Assembly: GCF_033958435.1 (NCBI RefSeq)
Contig: NC_134142.1
Coordinates: 102,061,001 to 102,125,000 of the forward strand
Reading direction: 5' to 3'
Source: Carettochelys insculpta
Lineage: Eukaryota; Chordata; Testudines; Carettochelyidae
DNA length: 64,000 bases
Shown here piece by piece: positions 32,964 through 46,005 of the stretch. The position numbers and the translations under genes are program-made. How positions within the stretch are numbered: position 1 is the stretch's first letter; each line of letters starts with the position of its first letter. A model generated the notes under the pieces. It was not told the DNA's origin, did no database searches, and was given only the letters and a program-made list of their open reading frames with translations.

Positions 32964-34380
32964 CCTGCCAGAGCACTCCTGGATTTGCTGAGAAACCAAA
33001 CACCTAGCAAAATAACTGACAGAGCTAAGGTGTGTGTGGGAGGAAAACATTTGAGTTGCTCACTTAATACATTTGTCATCTGCTGACCACCAGCCTTACT
33101 CAAAGACTTGGGAGATGATTAAAAGATTTGAGCATTTTTAATCTAGTCCGTTCTCTGCCTGTCTAATTGCTTATGTGTTTGCAGCATTTACACCGAAGTA
33201 CTAATGTTATGGTGATGTATAATTATGGTTAATAACAACAGTAGGATGTTAAAATCTGCAATACTTCTGTACAATTTCAAAATCCATTTAATATGATTCC
33301 TTCATTTTATAGAACACAGCTAGCCATTTTATACTCATGCATTTGCAATGCAAATGTTGACCAGGATGTATGTTAAATATGGAGGCTAGTCACCAAAGAC
33401 CAAATCCTGCAGTCTAATTCAGCAGTTTCTCTGGGAAGTTGGACTGAGTTAGGCCTCCAGGATGTAGTTATATGGTTAGTTGTTTCTTTGAAGTGGAGCA
33501 TTCTCATGAAATCACAAAACCACACATCGTAATATTCAGGGCTATGTGTGAACTACTTCTGAGTGTAGAATGGATGCTCTGTTTGCAAAGAATCATTGCA
33601 CTTGTACCTAACTTAATGCTTTGTGTATTATCAGGGGACCCCTTATGTATCAAAGGCAGCATTTATATTCAACCATATTCTGTTTTGTCCTTTAAAGTGT
33701 GCTGTGGAGTTTGCCATGTTAATGACAAAGCAATTACGTGGTTACAGAAGTGGCTATAAAATAAAGTGGCATCTCCTTGATTTTCTGTTTAGTTACTTCT
33801 GGTTAACAAGAATGCACTAAGTGGTGGAAACCAGTTTACTCACAGGAGGAATGAAATTATTGTTAAATCTTCATTTCCACAGATTGCCCAAACCATTGGC
33901 AGAACAATCCTAGGGCCTTGTGATTTCATTGGCCAATGTGCAACATGTAATTGTGCTGGGCAAGTTCTGATTAGTGACCTGGAGTCCAAAGGTCACAATT
34001 TGCCTCTCCAGAGAGAACTAAATTGAACTAGACTTATACTGGCCAGCACATTGCATGTCTTCCTCCTCCTGTCCAACTGTGGAAGGTAGGACCATTATCT
34101 GAACCCAGGAGAGGAGAGCTGTTGCATATCCCACGCTCAATTGATTTCATTCAGCTATGCTCTGTTTCCTGAAAATAAAGAAGATGTTTTCAGCACAGTT
34201 TATGTTGGCTCTTGTCTGGTCATCATGTATGCAATTTTAGACAATACTTTAAACAAAGACTTTATGTATTAAATAGCAAGACTTGAATACTGTATTTTGT
34301 TGTTTGTTACTTATTGTTTGCCATTAACTCAGTAGTGAGATGTCTTCTCTGCTTTGATATAATAAAATATGCGCTATAAA
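32964..34380 (+). other. TRIM66: TRIM66 3' UTR (extent uncertain)
   Basis: This is the sequence after the stop. AATAAA occurs at 33760-33765, 34174-34179 and 34361-34366; the last two lie in the AT-rich stretch where the transcript could end. Human TRIM66 has a long 3' UTR, so a more distal end is possible. No further splice or coding signal is seen. Confidence 0.5.
34361..34366 (+). terminator. TRIM66: Candidate polyadenylation signal
   Basis: AATAAA within ATATAATAAAATATG. Two upstream signals compete (33760, 34174). No GU-rich downstream element was scored. Confidence 0.35.
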
Positions 34381-35035
34381 AAACTGAATGTGAGGGAGAG
34401 ATGAATCAAGTGACTGGACTCACATACTGCATTCTAGGCCTTTACTCATGACCTGTTTGTACTAGCTGAAACAGCTGAAGAAAAATTCACATACCTGTCC
34501 TTTTCACCTGTTCCATCCTCTTAGAGCTGTAGCTGCCATGTCTGACTGACTGCAGTTTTATGAGTGACTGGGTTGACCACTCTTACCTGTACTGACTCTG
34601 GTATGAGATAGTAATTAAACCTTCCTTCAAAAGGCCTATCCCTCCATCATTACTGCATCAGAAGGTGATACTATTGTATAATGTTCATAGAGAGTCACAG
34701 TGATGCAAAATACATTGACTCATCTAGTCCATTTTCCTGCCAAAGCAGAGTAGCTTAGAATTGACTTAAGTTTTTTAGTTCCTGTAGATTTATATTTGTT
34801 TAGTTTTCTAAAATTTGACCTTCAATCAATTAAAGCCTGGGCACGTTGGTCCTTTTTGAATTAGGTCCAGGTCTGTAGTGGATGTTATTGTATTTTCCAG
34901 GGGGGGAACATAGGCAGGATCTAGCTCTGGGACCCAAGCACTCTCTTAATGAGTTTTAGTTCACAGGGCATTAAGAGCAAATGCTTTGGTTCTAGTGCTC
35001 TCACTTGGATAACAGACACAATTGTTTAAACGTTG

Positions 35036-35463
35036 GGGCTACGTCTACACTACAGCAGTCTTTTGAAAGAAGGACTTCCAGAGGATCTCTTCTGGAAAAA
35101 CTTCTTTTGAAGGATCATGTCCACACACCAAAAAGTAGATTGAAAGATCGGTCTGCTCTTAAGAGAGTGGCCACACAGCCCCCACTCTTTTGAAAGAATG
35201 GGCCTGGGATTGACAAATCCAGTACCACAAGGCCTGCTCTTTTAACAAAAGGGCTCCTGGGGTGTCTACACACTTTTTCCCCAAAAGACTCTTTCGAAAG
35301 AAGGCACTCTTCCTGATCAAGGCATGGAAGAGGGCTTCCAGAGGGAAAGCTGCATTATTTTGATTTTGGATGGAAAGAAAGCATTTTGTGTGTAGATGCT
35401 CTGCTTGTTCTTTTAAAAATGGGCTGGATTTTCTGAAAGAACCTGCTAGTGTAGACATGGCCT
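35036..35463. mobile_element. Fold-back MITE, about 430 bp
   Basis: Ends are GGGGCTACGTCTACACTACAGC and, inverted, GCTAGTGTAGACATGGCCTGGG. Inner TTTTGAAAGAAGG/CTTTCGAAAGAAGG blocks recur in both arms. No coding capacity. Confidence 0.75.
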
Positions 35464-38089
35464 GGGTTTCAAAACCTAAACGTGGAGGCAGGCAGACCCA
35501 AATATGAACTTAATGGCATAATATTGCACAATTTAGACTTCATGTGACTTGGAAACCTCTTTAAGCCTCAAACTTTGGCTCACCATAATGTGTGGTGAGA
35601 ACAGCATCTTCTGCCATAGCAGCTTCCTTCACATTGCCGCCTCTACAGTCTACCCTTCTGGGCGTGGGTAAAGAGGGGCACCACATCTCTAGAGGCTGTG
35701 TCTATGCTAGAAATTCTTCAGGAAAAGTAAAAAAGGTAGTGGTATGTTGAAAGGAGCTTATGAAAGCAAGAAATGCTTTTTTTGGCCATCAGAACAGCCA
35801 TATGCATTTAATTCACATACAAATGTTGGGTTAGGTTGTTCAAAGGATTCCTTTTCTTCTGACTATGTCACAGCCAATCGCACAGTTTAGAAGACAGAGA
35901 GAGAAAAACCCAGGTATTAACTGCATGCTATTGAAAATACGTTTGACTCAAATTGTGTGCTGGAAACAACCAAGAAAGCCCAAGGGGTTCACATTCACAT
36001 AAGAGGACTCAAAATTTCTCCCTTTGTCTTCAGCACTAGGTAATATATGGAGTAAAAAAATACTCTTCACGTTTAAGCAATTTAAAAACAGGTTAATTTC
36101 ATTTAAATAATAGGTCTGAAGAAAAGGAGATGATTCCTGCCACTTGAAGTTCCCTTGTAGTTTCTCTCCTAATACCATGAGAACAGCATGAATGACAATA
36201 AAGTTAATAAGAGCTGGTGTTTGAGTACTGATTGCATGTTTATGAAGGTAATGTGCTTTGCTGAACAATAAAACTTGTGAAGTTTATTCATGTGCATTTC
36301 TTAATCTGAGATTGTTGCTCTCTTCAATTGCAGAGTGGTTATCTAACATTACTTAAGTATCAACTAACTTGTTGAAAACTAAGCTGTTGTGGTACAGAGC
36401 AAGAAAGATAAGAGAACCTATGGTATGTTAACACATAAAGTAAGTTTCTCAAATCTGCTGGAATCTAGAACAAATCAGTAAATTTTGTTTTTTGTGTTTC
36501 CAGTTAATACAGAATAATGCATGTCTGTGTACTGTACAGACGAAGCACAGTGTTGAGGGTGAGCACATAATACTGGCAGAAGTTTACATTTATGTGGACA
36601 TTACAATAATGAGGAGCATTCCTTTGTCGTCTTAGAATATGGAAATCATTCCTCCAGTTTATTTGACCAAGGACAAGAAGGTCTTGAAAACTGTTTTAAA
36701 TTCTAGAACACTAGAAATTTAAGGATTCTAGGCTAGACTTACATTGACAAAAAAAAAAAATCAAGGAAAATAATTAATTTTTTTTTCTGGCATGCTAGAC
36801 CCTTCCCCTTTTGTGTTAGAGTGGCTTAATTTTTTTTTTCAGACCTCAGAATGCTAGATCCGTGGGTCTGAAAGTTCAAGGCTTAGTTCCTTCTGTGTTG
36901 TTTGCTCAGTTTTTAGCATTTTTTCCTGTCCTCTTTCTTCCTTTGTCAGAAACCTCCTTTCTGATAATTTTGCTACTGCTAATGTAGTCTGATAGGCTTG
37001 TACCCCATTTCAGCATTCACCCACTTAACATTTGAAGCTGGGTGCATCTTATGAAGACAGAATTACTTTCCTGGAATGTTGGATACTTAAGTTCTCATTA
37101 GCTAATTTGCACATTTTAATGGAGTTGTGTTTGCTTTAGAAAACCTAACTTCTTTCTATACAAAATTTGTGCAGGAACTGAAACTTATTAGAACAATTTA
37201 TCTCTCCCTCTCTCTCTCCTTTTTTTTTCCTGCTTTTAGGGCCTGATCTTACTACCAGTGCTGTTAATCAGAGCAGGAGCAGGTTCTTAATTTCCTCTGA
37301 ATTCAGTACCACATCTTATTTCCACACTAACATGTTGTGTGATATCAGTGTTTGGGCTATTTCATTTTGTGTAATAGACTTACTAGTATTTGTTGATATA
37401 GCACAGAATGTGGAGTGGCCAAGGAAGTCCTAGGGTTATTTATTGATTATGTATGGGAATTATTTTAGGGCATTCTAGAAAATAGGAGCATAGTAATCAA
37501 TGCAGCCACAAAACATTGTTTTTTGTGTGATACTGTTGTTATGCAGGATTTTTGATTGTTTCATAGGTTTCATATAGAACATATTATGAAGTCTGATGTT
37601 ACACTGAAGAAAAGAACAGTTATGTTTAAAGTTAAAATGTAGCCAATACCACTGCAGTCAACCAACTGAAAAATTTCCTGTGGTTACTTATAGAGTACAC
37701 TGTACTTACAAGTGGTTGTGGTGTTCCTTCTGTAGCTAAATATACCTTTGCTGCTTACTCTAAGTTATTAGTGCTCCTGTTTAGCAGCATCAAAATGGCT
37801 TTGAATTTATGCTGGGGAAGCCTTTGATATGTACTTAACAGCACAGAAGTAACTCTGTATTCAATGAGTGGCATCATAGGGCATTTTTGACCTAGAGGAC
37901 CATAAGGCCAAGCTAAACAATTCTTATCCCTATTAACGGGCTAATGTTTCTCAGATTGTGAGAAATCATGTTTAAAAAACATTGCCACAATATGCTGTAG
38001 TTCATGTGTTGCTTTGTGTTTTACTTTGAGATGAATTAAAACAACATGAATATATTAAGCCTCCAAGCGTATTTGTGAAGTAGCTGAAT

Positions 38090-38222
38090 AGTAGTGTCCC
38101 CATTTTACACATAGGAAAAAAAAATAATGGAGATGTTACAGGGCAAATAGGCAGCAGGCTGGGTATCAAATCCAGAATTACCGATCTCCAGCCCTCTGTT
38201 CTAACCACCCAATTACACTTGA
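38090..38222 (-). repeat. MIR-like SINE, reverse orientation
   Basis: The + strand reads TGTCCCCATTTTACACATAGG, a GGCAAATAGGCAGCAGGCTGG stretch and GATCTCCAGCCCTCTGTTCTAACCA, the complement of MIR core and tRNA-side sequence. Confidence 0.65.
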
Positions 38223-38487
38223 GAAATATCACAATGTGGTATGTGTAGGATTAGCATTTGAGGACAAATCTAACTCATTTTGTATAGTGTAAGCAGGTGT
38301 TGCAGAGGCAGCATGCTTAACCTATGTGTACACAGGAAGAGTGTTTTGCATAGATCTACAAGGAGGTCATTGGCTAACTACGATAGATAGATGGGCTCTC
38401 ATGTCAGTCACACTGAGCTCTGCTTAGCCATAGGGAAGGTTGGTTTGGAGGGCGCTGGACAATGCTCTCACTGCTGGTCAAAGATTG

Positions 38488-38738
38488 AAGCTTTGTCTAC
38501 GCTTGCAAGCAAGAGAACTTTTGTCGTTCATGGGTGTTTAAACTCTTCTCCCCAAACAACAAAAGTTTTGCTGTGGCAAGTACAAGTGTGAATACTGCTT
38601 TGTTAGCAGGAGCGCTCTTCTGACAACAAACAAAAAAGCTGCTTGTGGGGGCTAGAAGTATTTTGTTGTCAAAAGTGCTGACAAACAGCATTCACGCAAG
38701 GCCCTTGCACTAAAAGCTGCATAGTGTAGACTTAGCTT
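38488..38738. mobile_element. MITE-like element with TCTACGC ends
   Basis: The left end is AAGCTTTGTCTACGCTTGC and the right end is GCATAGTGTAGACTTAGCTT, imperfect inverted repeats. Internal TTTTGTCG and CTGACAAACA resemble related turtle elements. No coding capacity. Confidence 0.55.
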
Positions 38739-40414
38739 AAAACTGCTTTTTCCTGCCTTACAGCCAGTGTGCAGCTACATTGGTCTGCACAGCAAGGATT
38801 TTAGATAATAATGTAATGGCAAACTCAGATGATGACAGTTATATGCCAGGTGGATTCCCCTGAGACATGAGCCTCAGAACGCCTTCCTGACAGTAATATT
38901 CCACACCATTTGTGTGTACGTAATCTGCTATCTATTTCTGGTGTTATAAATACAACAGGCACCTCTGATGTAGTCAGGCTTCTGTCTGGCGCAGCCTTTC
39001 AGGTGTAAAGCGTGCGTTGGTGATTTTTTATCTGTTTATGGATCTTTTTGGTTTTAGCTCTTGCATCATGCATGATCTATAGTATTCCCCTACTGCTCAC
39101 GTTATGTTATATTGCATCATGTCAACTTGAGACCCCATGTAATAGAAGCCCTATTATATTCCCTTAGACTAGGAAACAGAGTGGGCTCATGCAGCAAAGT
39201 GGCTGCCAAGGGTCAGCCTGTTGCTGCATCATGCTGGAAACACGGAAATCTGCTTGGTGCCATTCAGTCCCTGAGGGGGAAAAACTGTGGCTCAGAGTAC
39301 AAGTTTAATTTCCCATTGTGACAACTAACAAAGCAGAGGCAAATTAGCTTCTCCCCTTTCACTGTCTTTCAAGAAAGAAAGACATTAACCATCTCAGCAT
39401 TTTATAAGTAGGTTCAGGCATTGCATCCCAGAATGCTGATAGCCTGTTTAATCCACAGAGCAAATTGCATCTGCTTTCCCTGGAGAGAGGAGAGAAAGTT
39501 TATAGGTGTTTATCTTGTGATAGATTTGGTCCAAGATCCTGCTCCCGCAAAGGGTTCCACCAGACCACCTTTTTAAGCCTTCATGGAGTTCAACTTAGGT
39601 TAAGGGGACTCTGTACAGACTTAAGCATCCCCTTGTGTGGCTGACCTCCTTTGCTGTAGGACTGGTGCCTAAATCTGAAAAGTTGGGAGCCTCACCTGGA
39701 ATGTTAGGGCTCAGTTCTATCTGCAGGAGGCCTCAAATGTTCAAATCTCTGAGTTGGTTGTTTTCCATGAGCCAGTGAAGATCCAGAGAAGGAAAATGAA
39801 GCTGACTAGAGAAATGTGTCTTGACATATAGTGGCAAATTGTAAAAGATTGTTAACCTGGAGAGGAAAAAAGAAAGAAGGAACTTGGTCGAGGTCTTCAA
39901 AGTGTGGTTCTGTGCTGGAAAATGACTATAAAATAGCATAATGGGATTCCCTAGCTATTCTGTTTCCAGATAAAATGTACTCCCTTTGCAAGACAAATGT
40001 GTCTTGAGAGTGGATTGACACCCAGGAGACTTTTTAGGCACATTGTCTCTTTAGTGCTATGTCCTATACTACTTTCATTCAATATTTCTAGAAAAAAGTG
40101 CTACTTATACTTTATCCATGTGCTGGATATTGAGCAGATCTATGGAGGAAGTGCTGTACACATTTGGCTTCTAGCCAGCTGCTGCAAGGAGGGCACTTAC
40201 GGCAGCATGCACAACTGGTAATTTTAAAAAAAGGCAGCTTGTCTCTGTTGGGCTGCAGCATGATTTTTGTTGTGCGCAGGATGGAAAGAGCGAGTTTACA
40301 CTGTGTTCAGGAAGTTTCCATAGGTATCTAATGGCTGATAAAACTGTAATAAGGAGAGACTGCCACAAAGCCAGAGCTAAAGTTTAAAACAGCTACAGAC
40401 CTTGTGAAAACCTG

Positions 40415-41093
40415 TGGGCTCTACCAAATTCACAGACGTGAAAACTTGTCACAGAATGTGAAATATGGTCCTTTGCCCATATAACATACAGATTTCACAG
40501 GGGAAGAACCAGTCTTTATCAAATTGAGAGTCCTAACTGTGCCACCCTTACTTCTGCATTGCCTTCAGAGCCAGGCATCTGGAGACCAGCAGCTGTGGGT
40601 TTGAAGGCAGTGCCCTGCCAGCAGCAGCGCAGAAGTAAAGGTGGCAATACCATACTCATGTTGCCTGTAATTCTGTGCTGCTGCCTTCAGGGCTGGATGG
40701 CCAGAGAGTGCCAGCTGCTGACTGGATGTCTAATTCTGTGGGCAGCGGTGCAGAAGTAAGCGGGGGCAATACCATAGCATATCATCCTTTCTTCTGTGCT
40801 ACTGCTGCTGGCGAGTCTGCTGTCAGAGCTGAACTCCTGGCCAGCAACCACTGCATTGCAGTTGCCCAGAGCTGAAGCCAGCACGAACCAAGCAGCAGCA
40901 CAAAACTAAGGGTAGCAGGATCACAACCCCCTTCAATAACTCTGTGACTTCCAGCTCCTTTTTGGGTCAGGAGGCCTACAATTACAACACTGTGAGATTT
41001 CAAATTTAAACAGCTGAAATTAGGAAAGTTAGTATTTTTAAAATCCTATGATTGTGAAATAGATCAAAATGGACCATGAATTTGGTAGAGGCT
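40415..41093. mobile_element. DNA-transposon-like repeat with inverted ends
   Basis: Ends are GGGCTCTACCAAATTCAC and, inverted, GAATTTGGTAGAGGCTTA. Internally a GCAGCAGCGCAGAAGTAAAGG-type block and GGCAATACCATA recur two to three times (about 40555-40800). No transposase. A clear target duplication was not found; the end sequence suggests a hAT-type element. Confidence 0.6.
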
Positions 41094-41715
41094 TACTCAA
41101 AACATACATAGAATGGAGAATCAAATTATAATTGCATTGAATTTCTGGCAAAATGTATATGCTTCACTCTGACATGCCAAAAATTTCACTACAGTGAGTT
41201 CTTTTATGATTTCACTCACTACAAAGATTTTTCTTTTAAATGTCCTAAAATTATGCACGCTTCATTTTTGTTTCCTTTGAAATATTTTATAAAAAACCAG
41301 AGATGATGTATATGCTGCACAATGTGTTTCTTCATACTGTCACTGATGATAAGATAGAACTTGAACCCAAAATCTGTGAGAGACTCAGGCTGGTATAGGT
41401 ATTGTCAAGCTAGCTCAAAATTTGTTAGAGAGCATGGTATAGTTTGCCAAGTTTAAATATAGATAAGTTTTTCAAAATCCTGTCTCACTCATGTATACTT
41501 TGTGTGTTCCCTGAGATTCAAAGTTCTGGATAAACCTTTGGCCTTACATAAAAAAAAATTAGGTCAAATATACCTTCTGGAGGATTAAAGCCTTTTTACT
41601 GATCATCAGTTATTAAAACAAAGATGCAAATAAAACACAGAAGAGGATGTTTATTTACTGTGATGGTTAAATAGTGAAGCTTGGTATTATCATCTGTTGA
41701 CATGCCATCCTTGAA

Positions 41716-44700
41716 CCACAGGGTTGCTAACCTGGTGAGGAGGGCTTTAAACTAGGTTTGCCGGGGACAGGGGAGCAAAGCCCGCAGGTAAGTGGAGAAC
41801 ATGGAAACCTGGGAGATGGGTCGGAAGTAGGAGGGAGCATGGGCAACAATGTCAGAGTAAAAAGAGGGCCAGGAAAAAACTGGGGGGAAAGTTTAAATCA
41901 ATATCTACGATGCCTATATACCAATGCAAGAAGTATGGGTAATAAGCAGGAAGAACTGGAAGTGCTAATAAATAAATACAACTATGATATCATTGGCATC
42001 ACAGAAACTTGGTGGGATAATATACATGATTGGAATGTTGGTATTGAAGGCTACAGCCTGGTTCGGAAAGATAGACAGGGAAAAAAGGGGGGAGGTGTTG
42101 CCTTATATATAAAAAATGTACCCACTTGGACTGAGGTGGAGATGGACATAGGAGATGGACGTGTTGAGAGTCTGTGGGTTAGTTTAAGAGGAGTATAAAA
42201 CAAGGGTGATGTCCTGTTAGGAGTCTACTACAGGCCACCTAACCAGGTGGAAGAGGTGGATGATGCTTTTTTTAAACAACTAACAAAATCATCCAGAGCC
42301 CAGCATTTGGTGGTGATGGGGGACTTTAACTATCCAGATATATGCTGGGACACTAATACAGCGGGGCACAGACTATCCAATAAGTTCTTAGACTGCATTG
42401 GAGACAATTTTTTATTCCAAAAAGTTGAAAAAGCCACCAGGGGAGAAACTGTTCTGGATTTGATTTTAACAAATAAGGAGGACTTGGTCGAGAATTTGAA
42501 TGTGGGAGGCTGCTTGGGTGAAAGTGATCATGAAATCATAGAATTCACAATTCTAAGGACTGGTAGGAGGGAAAATAGCAAAATAGAGATGATGGATTTC
42601 AGGAAGGCAGATTTTGGTAAACTCAGAGAGCTGGTAGGTAAGATCCCATGGGAGGAAAAACTGAGGGGAAAAACAACCGAGGAGAGTTGGCAGTTTTTCA
42701 AAGAGACATTATTAAGGGCCCAAAAACAAGCTATTCCCCTATGTAGGAAAGATAGTAAATATGGGCAAAGACCGCCTTGGCTTAACAAGGAGATCCTGCA
42801 TGATCTCAAACTAAAAAAGGAATCCTATAAAAAATGGAAACTAGGACAAATTACAAAGAATGAACATAGGCAAATAACACAGGAATGCAGGAGTAAAATT
42901 AGAAAGGCTAAGGCACAAAATGAGCTCCAACTAGCTACAGGCATAAAGGGTAACAAGAAGGCCTTTTACAAATATATTAGAAACAAGAGGAAGACCAAGG
43001 ACAGGGAAGGGCCATTGCTCAGTGAGGAGGGAGAAACAGTAATGGGGAACTTGGAAATGGCAGAGATGCTTAATGACTTCTTTGTTTTGGTCTTCACAGA
43101 GAAGTCTGAAGGAATGCCTGACATAGTGAATGCTGGTGGAAAAGGGGTAGAGTTAGCTTTTGAAATAAAAAAAGAACAAGTTAAAAACCATTTGGAAAAA
43201 TTAGATGTCTGCAAGTCACCAGGCCCTGATGAAATGCATCCTAGAATCCTCAAGGAGCTGATGGAAGAGGTAGCTGAGCCGTTAGCTCTCATTTTTGGAA
43301 AGTCATGGGAGACAGGAGAGATTCCAGAAGACTGGAAGAGGGCAAATATAGTGCCCATCTACAAAAAGGGGAACAAGAACAACCCAGGAAATTACAGGCC
43401 AGTCAGCTTAACTTCTGTGCCAGGAAAGGTAATGGAGCAGGTAGTTAAGGAAGTCATCTGCAAGCACTTGGAAGGTAGTAAAGTGATAGGGAACAGCCAG
43501 CATGGTTTTGTGAAAAACAAATCATGTCAAACCAACCTGACAGCTTTTTTTGACATGATAATGAGACTCGTAGATAAGGGAGAAGCAGTGGATGTGGTAT
43601 ACCTAGACTTTAGTAAAGCATTTGATACGGTCTCGCATAATATTCTTATCGACAAACTAGGCAAGTCCAACCTAAATGGGGCTGCAATAAGGTGGGTGCA
43701 TAACTGTCTGGCTAATCGTACCCAGAGAGTAGTTGTTAATGGTGCTCAATCCTGCTGGAAAAGCATAACAAGTGGGGTTCCGCAGGGGTCTGTTTTGGGA
43801 CCAGTTCTGTTCAATATCTTCATTAATGATTTGGATATTGGCATAGAAAGTACGCTTATTAAGTTTGCAGATGATACCAAGCTGGGAGGGGTTGCAACTA
43901 CCTTGGAGGATAGGGTCATAATTCAGAATGATCTAGATAAATTGGAGAAATGGTCTGAAGTAAACAGGATGAAGTTTAATAAAGATAAATGTAAGGTGTT
44001 GCACTTAGGAAGGAATAATCTGTTTCACACATACAGAATGGGAAAAGACTGTCTAGGAAGGAGTACAGCAGAAAGGGATCTAGGGGTTCTAGTAGATCAC
44101 AACTTAAATATGAGTCAACAGTGTGATGCTGTTGCAAAAAAAGCAAACATGATTCTGGGATGCATTAGCAGGTGTGTTGTGAACAAGACACGAGAAATCA
44201 TTCTTCCGCTCTACTCTGCGCTGGTTAGGCCTCAGCTGGAATATTGTGTCCAGTTCTGGGCACCCCAATTCAAGAAATATGTGGAGAAATTAGAGAAGGT
44301 CCAGAGAAGAGCAACTAGAATGATAAAAGGTCTGGAGAACATGACTTATGAAGAAAGGCTGAAAGAATTGGGCTTGTTTAGCTTGGAAAAGAGAAGATTG
44401 AGGGGGGACATGATAGCGGTTTTCAGATATCTTAAAGGGTGTCATAAGGAGGAGGGAGAAAACTTGTTCTTCTTGGCCTCTGAGGAGAGAACAAGAGGCA
44501 ATGGACTTAAGCTGCAGCAAGGGAAGTTTAGGTTGGACATTAGGAAAAAGTTCCTAACTGTCAGAGTGGTCAAGTACTGGAATAAGTTGCCAAGGGAGGT
44601 TGTGGAATCTCCCTCGCTGGAGATATTTAAGAACAGATTAGATAGATGTCTATCAGGGATGGTGTAGATAGTGGTCGGTCCTGCCGTCGGGGCAGGGGAC

Positions 44701-44760
44701 TGGACTCGATGGCCTTTTGAGGCCCCTTCCGGTCCTAGTGTTCTATGATTCTATGATTAG
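41716..44760 (+). mobile_element. Near-intact CR1 LINE, 5'-truncated
   Basis: It begins with GGTTGCTAACCTGGTGAGG typical of the sequence before ORF2 of CR1 and ends with TTCTATGATTCTATGATT. It carries one long open frame (next entry). Relative to the copies at 12.2 and 51.76 kb it is the best preserved CR1 in the window, so it is probably the youngest. Its orientation is + and it lies in intergenic DNA. Confidence 0.93.
41758..44667 (+). pseudogene. CR1 ORF2: endonuclease plus reverse transcriptase, one in-frame stop
   Basis: A single frame is open for about 970 codons except for TAA at 42196-42198. The endonuclease domain shows [30 protein letters not shown] (active-site GDFN) and ESDHEII. 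The reverse transcriptase shows [43 protein letters not shown] (motif A Asp present), [18 protein letters not shown] (motif B) and [12 protein letters not shown] (motif C with both Asp). The C-terminus ends DRCLSGMV followed by TAG. The 5' end of ORF2 and ORF1 are missing. All catalytic motifs are present but the nonsense codon and truncation make it non-functional; the frame otherwise lacks frameshifts. Confidence 0.9.
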
Positions 44761-45489
44761 CACAGTTCCATAGATGTCAATGGAGAATCTCGCCCAATAT
44801 TGTTTGAAAGAACAGATGGAGAGCCCCGGTCTGTGATATAATATTCTTATCCAAACGCATGATTACTTTGTAGACACATGAGAAATTATTTTGGACTAGA
44901 TGATAACAGAAAAATGCGGTGAATGCCGTCTGAATGAATTTGGGATTTTTAATAATTCTAAAACAGATGTTCTATAAGAATGGTCTGCCAAAAACTGAAC
45001 TATTGTGTACCTTTCTTGTACATTGCAATTACAGAGATGCAATCTGAAGATTTCCAACTGCTAGTTGAATCTATTTGGGTGTGTTATTTTTCATCTCTTT
45101 GTAGTTATATAATATATGTTTTCCTTAACTGCAAGTGTAAGAGAGTTGTAATGCTTCATACACCTGTTTAAATATCCTTATAATTCTTATACAGAAGGGC
45201 ATGTTTGCAGGAGGCCCTGTTATGCCAGGACTTGATAGAGCCTGATACTTAGTAAAATTGATTCTAAGAGCTAAAAAACACTTGCATGTAGCCTATGAGA
45301 TACCTAGCTAGTTTTGTATATTGGACAGACTTCAAACTCTCTCAGACAAAGAGTTAATGGGCACAAAACAGACATCAAATCATTCCTGATCCACAAACCA
45401 GTTAGTCTACATTTTAATGGAGTGGGCCATTCTGTTAATGACTAAAGAGTTTGCATCTTATTGAAGAAGAATTTTCAGTCTGATTTAAA

Positions 45490-45618
45490 ACAAAGAGCAC
45501 TCAAGTAGCACTTTAAAGACTAGCAGAATAGTTTTTGCTAGTCTTTAAAGTGCTACTTGACTGCTTTTTGTTTTGATAGTGTATAGACTAGCACGGCTCC
45601 CTCTCTGTTACCACTCTG
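45490..45618 (+). repeat. Repeat-family tail with 24-bp perfect hairpin arms
   Basis: Left arm 45502-45525 and right arm 45536-45559 are exact inverse complements separated by 10 bp; the core is AAAGACTAGCA/TGCTAGTCTTT. The right side continues GACTGCTTTTTGTTTTGATAG and TATAGACTAGCACGGCTCCC. It appears to be two head-to-head pieces of the family at 21717. Confidence 0.85.
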
Positions 45619-45874
45619 ATTTAGAAAGAGAAGCTGCTGAACTCTCTTTCATATTCAAATTTGACACATTAACACATGGTTTGAACTGGGATGCAAATTT
45701 TGTGGGACATTATAGGGGCTCTTCGGCATACTTGGCTTAATCTAATTCTTGACTTCCCTGCCCCTCTGCTCTGTGATTTGCTCACCTTAATCTTTTTTTT
45801 TCTGAATTGTCAACTTTGATTACTGTTTTTGGTTCTCTGTGCCTTAAATATTGACTCTGTTCTGGTCTGGCTAT

Positions 45875-46005
45875 GGTCTGAAGAAGTGGGTCTGTCCCAC
45901 AAAAGCTCACCTAATAAACTATTTTGTTAGTCTTTAAAGTCCCACTTGACTACTTTTTTGTTTTGAGAGTATATAGACTAGCACGGCTCCCTCTCTGTTT
46001 TACTC
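45875..46005 (+). repeat. Interspersed repeat fragment
   Basis: GGTCTGAAGAAGTGGGTCTGT, AATAAACTATTTTGTTAGTC and TATATAGACTAGCACGGCTCC. Same family as 21717 and 45490. Confidence 0.8.

Larger units (their letters stand above)
34381..41714. other. Intergenic region, AT-rich with scattered repeats
   Basis: It contains a fold-back MITE (35036-35463), a MITE-like element (38488-38738), a MIR-like SINE (38090-38222), a DNA-transposon-like repeat (40415-41093), and the left end of another fold-back element near 35696 (GAGGCTGTGTCTATGCTAG). Stretches 35800-38050 and 38740-40400 show no recognisable gene or repeat. Confidence 0.55.
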
